From NCBI GenBank assembly GCA_013350335.1, contig CM023539.1, forward strand, positions 28,637,043-28,701,042: a stretch of DNA of 64,000 bases, given 5' to 3'. How positions within the stretch are numbered: position 1 is the stretch's first letter; each line of letters opens with the position of its first letter. This DNA is from Chimonanthus salicifolius (Eukaryota; Streptophyta; Magnoliopsida; Laurales; Calycanthaceae). Made by a program: the position numbers and the translations under genes. Below the pieces are notes generated by a model. That model ran no database searches. It was not told the origin of the DNA and worked only from the letters and a program-made list of their open reading frames with translations. Shown here in pieces: positions 57,756 to 64,000 of this stretch.

Positions 57756-60700
57756 ACAATCAAAGTACATGTTCTTGAATTTTTATGGTTTTTGGAAAAC
57801 ACTTTTATTTTTGAAATCTTTTTAATTTAGGTAAACTCTCTAAAATTGGAAATTTCTATTTCTAGAAACTCTATGTTTGGAAATTTTCCTAAAACTAAAA
57901 TTTTCTTTAAAAATATAAGAGATTTAGAATAAGTTGTGGAAATTTTGCTAAATCTAGATATTCTATTGAATTTTTGAAAGTTTCTATTTTTGTAGAAAAT
58001 TTCCAGTTTTGGAACGAGTTTCTATTTTTGTTGAAAATTTTCTATTTTTGGAAAACTGATAAAATCATTTAATGCCTTCCTTTAACCTCTTTTTAATCTT
58101 ATAAATATAATCCATTTTAATAGAATCTCTATTTTGTAAATAAATCTTGTTTTAGAAAGTTTTAAAATTTCTATCGATGGAAAATTTTAAAATTATCTAT
58201 TTTTGGAGACAATCTATTTTTTTTTGAAATTTCTCGATTTTGGAGACGTCTAATTTTGGAATTTATTTATTTTTGGAAAGTTTCTAAATTTGGATCTTTG
58301 ATTAAATTTTAATTAAGTGATGACTTTTAATTTTGAAATTTATTGACAATCTCGCATTATTCTAGGACACTTAATTAGGACTAATTATTTTAATCTTAAT
58401 CTAGTTGTAGTTTCAGATTTTGCATTTAGTTAGTTCATGCATTTTTGAGTTAGAATCTTCACCTAGGTTTGTGTGTTTTGCTTTTCAGGAGTGTTGGAAA
58501 TCGCGAGTCAATCGCGAGTCAAAGTTGTTGGAATTTGCACGCATTGGCGAAGGTAAGTGCCTAACTATATTCTTTTAATTCTTATTTTCTCATGCATTCA
58601 TATAGCTTTTATTAGGGTGTTTGGCATATATTACTTGTATAAAAAAAAAGATTGCATAGTTATTTTTCTCATGCATTTAGGTTGCTAGATTCATGCATTT
58701 AGTATAGTTTGTTTGCTTATTGTTTTGCATATTTGTTTGATACTTGTATTGTTAGATTAGGTTGCATTCACATAAAATAAAAAAGATTAGTAATAAATGG
58801 TTCTTGCAATTTAAATAAAATTAATTTTGGAACCATAGGTTAGTCTTTAAGGTTTTTCATGCTCAATAGGACAATCTTTTATTCAAGTAATTTTAAATAA
58901 CGAATACTAGTTTTCTTCAATCATGGTGTCTAAGATTAGTTCTGTCACCAAGGTGTAAACAACTTAAGGATAAGTGGAACATAAGCAGATGCCAGGTGCT
59001 CCTCCACTTACTTGGGAACTTTCCTGGCCATGATTGTGGTTAAACTTTTATTTGAAGATTTAGAATTCTTGGAGAAAAGGTTAGGAACCAGTCTAGAGAC
59101 ACAAGGTTAGTTTAGTTATTTATTTTTAGTTTTAGGTCATTTATTTTGTTTGAAATTGTTTTGTCTTCTATGATCCTTGTTTGAGTAAATATGAGCACTT
59201 GGAGACGTGATTCGACTAAGAGATTAGATAGAGTTAGGTCACCAACTGGTGCAACCCACATTAGTCATCAATCTATTTCAGAAAATAGTAGGGTTTGTGA
59301 AGTCATGTTGGTTTCATCAACATCTGAGAGTTCTTCCCGAAGTGAGGAGAGTCTAGCTAGGGTAGAAAAAATTGGAACGACATAACTGAGGGTGATACTA
59401 TCATAGGTGATGGTCCCAAAGAACCATGGCTTTACTTCATAACAGAAGGAAAAATTCTTGATGAAAAGCGAATTATTGCCTATGGTACATTATACTCAAT
59501 TAAGCATATTGACCACCACCATCTGCCAAAACATATGGAACTCAGTGACAAAGGACTAGGTTGTAGAAAGTTTACAAAAGTAAGAGTATGTATTATTCAT
59601 AGGGTTTTTGTAAAAAAAAAAAACAAAGCGTTATTTCAGAGAGTCAGTTTAGGTTGAGTTAGTTATTAGGATGTTTCACTTAGATACGTCAAAACCCAAA
59701 ATTTAACAATGTCTGGACATTTTCCATCTAACCGTTAAACATTGAGGACAATGTCAAATTTAAGTTTGGGGGTATCTAGGGGTTACATTAGTAAAATCCA
59801 ATAAAAAAAAGTGTCTAAAAAGTTTTAGGGAGAGATTAAGTTCGAAAGATTCGAGGGAAGAGTAAGTTTACAAACACAAACTGAGACTACCCTTGACCAA
59901 TTTTTTTTAAATAATAATAATAATAATAATAATAAATTTCAATCAAAGGAAGAGTAAGTGAAGACTGAGACTACTCCTTGAGAGAAAAAAAAAATAGTCT
60001 AAGTAATTTTTTAGCATTAAGAGGTGAATAAAAATTTCTATATCACCCTGTTTCAATGAAATTTTTATAGAATTTATATTCAGAATAAATTTACACAACC
60101 ATGTTAAATTGGGTTAGAAAAGAAAAATTTGCACGAGTCTAGTAGTCAACAAAGGAATACTAGTAAATACTTAACCAAGAGAACTTTAGTGCAAGTCTAT
60201 TTTTCTGAGGGATTTAAGTCAATCCACTTTTATTTCTTTAGCGTTTCAAGTCATTGTGGATCTCATCATTCTTCAAATTTTGGTCATAATTCTGAGAATG
60301 CCATTAAATTTGAGGTAGAACATTTGATTTTTTTTGGAATTTATTTAAAACAAAGAAATCACTGTATGAAACTTAGGATATGATTTGGGCCATTTTTGGA
60401 TAGTTTGACCTTCATGCCTACCTATTTCATTCAAATTTAGCCTGATAATTCCCAGTTGAGCCTTTAAGTTAGCTTGCTTTCTTCATCAGCCATGTTTACC
60501 AAACCCAACTCCGGTTTTGGAGTTTGAGCCTCAGAAAAAATATATCTGTGACCTATTCATAGAAAATGTTAGAAATGACAAATAATGGAGTGGTACTAAA
60601 AAAATAAGGGCACAAGAAAAGAAAAAGAAGAAAATAGCACAAAAAGAAAGGGAACATCCAGACATCAAAAGAATGATGTGAAAAAAAAAAAGGAGAAGAT

Positions 60701-61591
60701 GAATGTTTTGAAAAGTGCTAAAAAAAAAATAGAGGAAGAAATGTTTATATCTTAAACATTTTGATCAAAATATTTATTCTTAGAGTCTTATTATCCTTCT
60801 TTGATTTGACTTGATCCCAAGCCATGTTTTGTCTTATAGGAAATCCTATTGATCTTAAGTCGAAATATGGTATTTCATGTGGAGAATAAATGAAGAAAAA
60901 TGGTAATGTATAACTCAACGTTCTCAGGAAAGTGGCATCCATTCATGAGACCTAACAATTATTTTCCTTGTCATGTTCCGTCTTTCTAAAACATATGCCA
61001 GAAATTTTGAATTTGAATACATAAACTCTGCTCACATATACCTTTGAGAGAAAATAACCCAAACCTTTGAGCGTTAATCTTTCTGAGAGATATCTAGTGA
61101 GGTTTGAAGTTAAAGCGCATCCTCCGATGTTGGGTACACAATTTCTGTCTATTTGGAAAGAAAACTATTTTTAATATTGGTTAAGCACACACTACACTCC
61201 GAATATAAGTCTTATAAAATAAATTTTGGAATCGTATGATGTTTAGATTTTTATAAACTTGTTTTTGCCGAATCTGAAACTAAGACTATACAAAATTGGA
61301 TGTTTGTTGCTATCATCACTGCAAGCCCTCACGATACTATAACTCATCCACTAGGGGTAACCTAGGGGTTTAAAGGCTTGTTGCATTACGCTAAATGCAA
61401 TCGATAGTGCTAACGAAAGTGGTGTAATTTTTAGATTTAAAGTTAAACTTTTAGGTCTAGGTTAGGTTTTGTAAAATAAAACTTTAAATTAGTATTAGGT
61501 TTAGTTAGGATTTTTAGTTTTTAGAGTTTAGACTTAGGTTTTTATTTAATTTTTTGCTTGAGAACTAGCAAAATCTAAGTTTGGGGCTATT
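57756..61591 (+). other. Internal region of E, with a possible spliced leader and short open frames
   Basis: At 58477-58560, TTTTGCTTTTCAG and GAAGGTAAGTG frame a 65-base segment like a small exon. A frame at 59191-59385 starts ATGAGCACTTGGAG (MSTWRRDSTKRLDRV), and a second open frame to 59657 (DGPKEPWLYFITEGKILDEK) follows in another phase. I recognise no domain. The rest is AT-rich with a (TAA)n run near 59908-59933. The purine tract AAGTTTGGGG at 61578 precedes the 3' LTR. Confidence 0.5.
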
Positions 61592-63075
61592 TGTTGAGTC
61601 TAAAAATCTTACATTTTTACCCTTTAATTATGATTAAGTTAGCATTGATTTTGTATATAAAAGATACATTTAATGGTTTTTTCTAGTTTTGTAGATAAAA
61701 AAATGGAAAAACAAGATTCATGCATAAAACAGTGGATAATTGTTGGAAGATAGCTTAAAATCAAAGATTTAAAATTTTATAATTTAATCATGCCACTTTA
61801 GTGTTTTTAATGTAAATTGGATAATCTATATCCGTTCATGAGAGTCTAGATTTATTCAATATTTACAATTTTAGTGGTATTGATTAATTATTTAATTTCA
61901 AAATCAAAGTTTGCAATTAAAAGGCCAAGAGTTGAAATCAAGATCCATGGGCCAGAGATCCACTACAATTGAGCTAAGCCTTGCACCAATTGCCAGATAC
62001 TGGGCCAAGCCAAGCACTCAGGTTCATTTCCCAATGTGCGCCAAGCAAGAATGAATTCAAGCCCAGCAAACTTAAGTCCAAGTCTCCAATTTAAGTCTAA
62101 GTCCAATTTAAAGATCCAATGCTCTAGGTTCAAATCCAAGTTCACCAACCCTAAGCCGAAATCCATTTTAGGTCCAAACCCAAAAGCCCATGTCCATGAC
62201 CCATCCTGCCCATCTAATCTTAACCATCCAATCTTCAATCACCCATCCACACTATCCATTGACACAATCAACCAATCCAAACCATTCATTTCATACATCT
62301 CATTTATCCCATGCATTTCATATCATCAAACCCTAGATCCAATTAGTTAATCCAACCCATTCAGTCATCATGATTAGATCTAGTTCATCCAGTCCATTTA
62401 TCATCTAGATTAACCTTAGATTTACATTCATCCATTCACCATCTATTCATCCAACTAATTAGATCTTGCATTTATCATCAAAGCCATTAGATCTAGCATC
62501 ATTTAATCTTAGCTCTCCATTTCATGTCTCCATCTCTTAAAACCCTAGACATCTTATTAAATCCTATAATCAAGGACCCCATGTGTATAACCCTTAGTGC
62601 ATCACACGAAAATCCCAACTTTAGGAAGTCTCCATCGCATAGATCCTCCTAGGATTTCTTTCCAAGCTTGACACATCATCTAGATACTACATTATCTCCC
62701 AATCCAACCCAAGATTAGCCACACACGATGTTACCACCTCACCATCCCAGTCACACGATTTTTACACAATATTTTCTCCATGCATCTAAATAGTAATCCA
62801 TCTAAGTTCATTGCACACAGCTCATCACCTTATCAAACATGCATCATTCAAATTTTGCATTGATTTTATCTCATTCATGCGCATATCTCATCTAGATAGC
62901 CTCCATGTCATCTCATCCATTCATTCATCCATCCATTTAATCTTAGCTGTTCGTATCATTGCACAACCCAAAACCCTAAAACACATGCCAAATTCGAAAA
63001 GCACAAGGCCAAATCTTAATCCCAATTTTCTCTCATTTCTTGCTAGCACTACAGTCCAAGCCAACCAATGCACAG
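61592..63075 (+). repeat. 3' LTR of E, first part
   Basis: It starts TGTTGAGTCTAAAAATC. It retains the 62171-62558 segment missing from the 5' LTR. At 63076 reverse copia LTR H begins. Confidence 0.85.
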
Positions 63076-63527
63076 TGAAAGTACCCTTTACACGGGTGCT
63101 ATCAATCCCATTTTTATTGGTGTTTATAAATTTCTAGATTTAAAGTACAGCGAACTGTTTATCAAGAGATCTGTACTAGTGTGATAATTTCATTAAGCTG
63201 ATCAGACTAAGATTATGACCCTTTACATAAACTTTGATTATCGATGCTTGTACGCAATGTGTATAATAAGATAATCAATATGCAAACTGACGTGTGTTAA
63301 GAAGAATACTTAAATACTAAATACAAACACATATAGATCAAGCACCACAAGACCAATTTAAAGTGGTTCGGTTAGCCAACCTACATCCACTCTTAGGACT
63401 TGCTCAATCTGGAGCTATCTCCAAAATCCACTAAGTAGGGACTTACACCCTCACAATTAGAGTAGAAATTCCACCTCACTCAATCACTAGGAATTTCACC
63501 CACCATTGTCGAATAGGAAATCCACCT
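63076..63527 (-). repeat. H: reverse copia LTR of the B/D family
   Basis: The minus strand ends in GGTACTTTCA at 63076, the same terminus as D's LTR. It carries the inverse of B's LTR middle segment, for instance AAAGTGGTTCGGTTAGCC and CTTACACCCTCACAATTAG. It is cut by S4 at 63528 and continues outside the window. Confidence 0.8.
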
Positions 63528-64000
63528 TGTAATACCCTAGATTTTTCAATATATCAATATTTACAAAAATGCCATTGGAATTATGAATTAAAGGGTTATG
63601 ATCATAGATAAGAAAAATTGTGGGACCCATTGTTCAAATAAGACCCAATGTAGGAGTTATGGAATTAAATTAAAGTAAATGGGTAACATACATTTATTTG
63701 GGTCAAAGTGGTTCAATGGGTCAAAGGACCCAATTGGGACCCAATGGGTCATTGTGGACATGATTAACCATTGGATGAGCTCAAAGCTTAATTGGGTTAA
63801 GTTTAATTAAATGTTTGAGTTTGGTTTGAGTTGAAATAAATGACGGAGTTTAGTTGAGTTGAATTTATGAGTTGAGTTGCATTAAATTGATGAGTTAAAT
63901 GGGTTGAGTTGAGAGAGTTAAATTAATTGTAAGTGAGTGAAGTGTGTGAATGAGAGTGGAGTGTCTTGATTAAAACAAGGAAAAAACGTTGGTTGCATGG
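63528..64000 (+). repeat. S4: start of a Tekay/Del-type LTR, cut by the window edge
   Basis: It starts TGTAATACCCTAGATTTTTC and continues with GACCCAATGGGTCATTG and TAACCATTGGATGAGC, matching the head of S1 (10564 on). Only the first 473 bases are visible. Confidence 0.82.

Larger units (their letters stand above)
55456..63075 (+). mobile_element. Element E: non-autonomous Athila/Tat-type gypsy element
   Basis: The 5' LTR is 55456-57731, the primer site 57738-57755, the internal region to 61591, and a 3' LTR from 61592 is interrupted at 63076 by H. The primer site is the tRNA-Asp type used by Athila elements. The internal region is only 3.9 kb and encodes no gag, protease, RT or integrase that I can recognise, so it is a large-retrotransposon-derivative type of element. 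The flank TGGAC (55451-55455) is the expected target duplication; its partner is outside. Confidence 0.8.

Noticed and set aside
1..64000. CRISPR arrays, bacterial operons, rRNA or tRNA genes
   Set aside because: The direct repeats found are LTR minisatellites without spacer structure, and the coding content is plant retrotransposon.

Overview
The window is plant nuclear DNA, from a repeat-rich intergenic block of a flowering plant. Everything that can be identified is LTR-retrotransposon sequence or small gene and transposon fragments trapped in it. I see no intact host gene, tRNA, rRNA or CRISPR array. Species cannot be told from the sequence.

Four families dominate. (1) Ty3/gypsy chromoviruses of Tekay/Del type, with gag-protease-RT-RNase H-integrase and a C-terminal chromodomain-like segment, and 2.9-4.4 kb LTRs that start TGTRACRCCCC and end in its inverse: element A (1-6300), a full-length reverse element F (22685-33694), solo LTRs S1, S2 and S3, and LTR S4 cut by the right edge. 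(2) Ty1/copia elements of SIRE type: B (6301 to about 19679), D (47986 to beyond 55455), reverse fragment M (about 46330-47985) and reverse LTR H (from 63076). (3) Ty3/gypsy elements of Athila/Tat type, almost without coding capacity: C (34916-40641), E (from 55456) and a split reverse LTR G. (4) Small pieces: a PPR gene fragment inside A's LTR, a hAT/BED transposase fragment near 20.3 kb, a TRIM-like piece near 45.5 kb and a palindromic ATCGG repeat near 43.4 kb.

Layout is nested. A sits in B; S1 and S2 sit in B's 3' LTR (target duplications GAACC and CCCCC). F and C sit in G (C with duplication CTAAT; F without one). S3 sits in D's 5' LTR (GTAAT). E sits in D, H sits in E's 3' LTR and S4 sits in H, a four-deep nest. 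D in turn adjoins the broken LTR of M. All reading frames carry stops, frameshifts or lost catalytic residues, so nothing here looks able to move by itself.

The most distinctive signal is that several LTRs and copia internal regions carry arrays of short palindromic modules. A GGTTCGGCC/GGCCGAACC stem-loop recurs about 15 times in chromovirus LTRs. A GTTTCATC/GATGAAAC stem-loop recurs in S1. A roughly 72-bp repeat centred on TTCAGTCGACTGAA recurs 7-8 times in each LTR of F. TTTCATTCC/GGAATGAAA modules recur in B and D. These are not explained by the known coding or priming functions of the elements.
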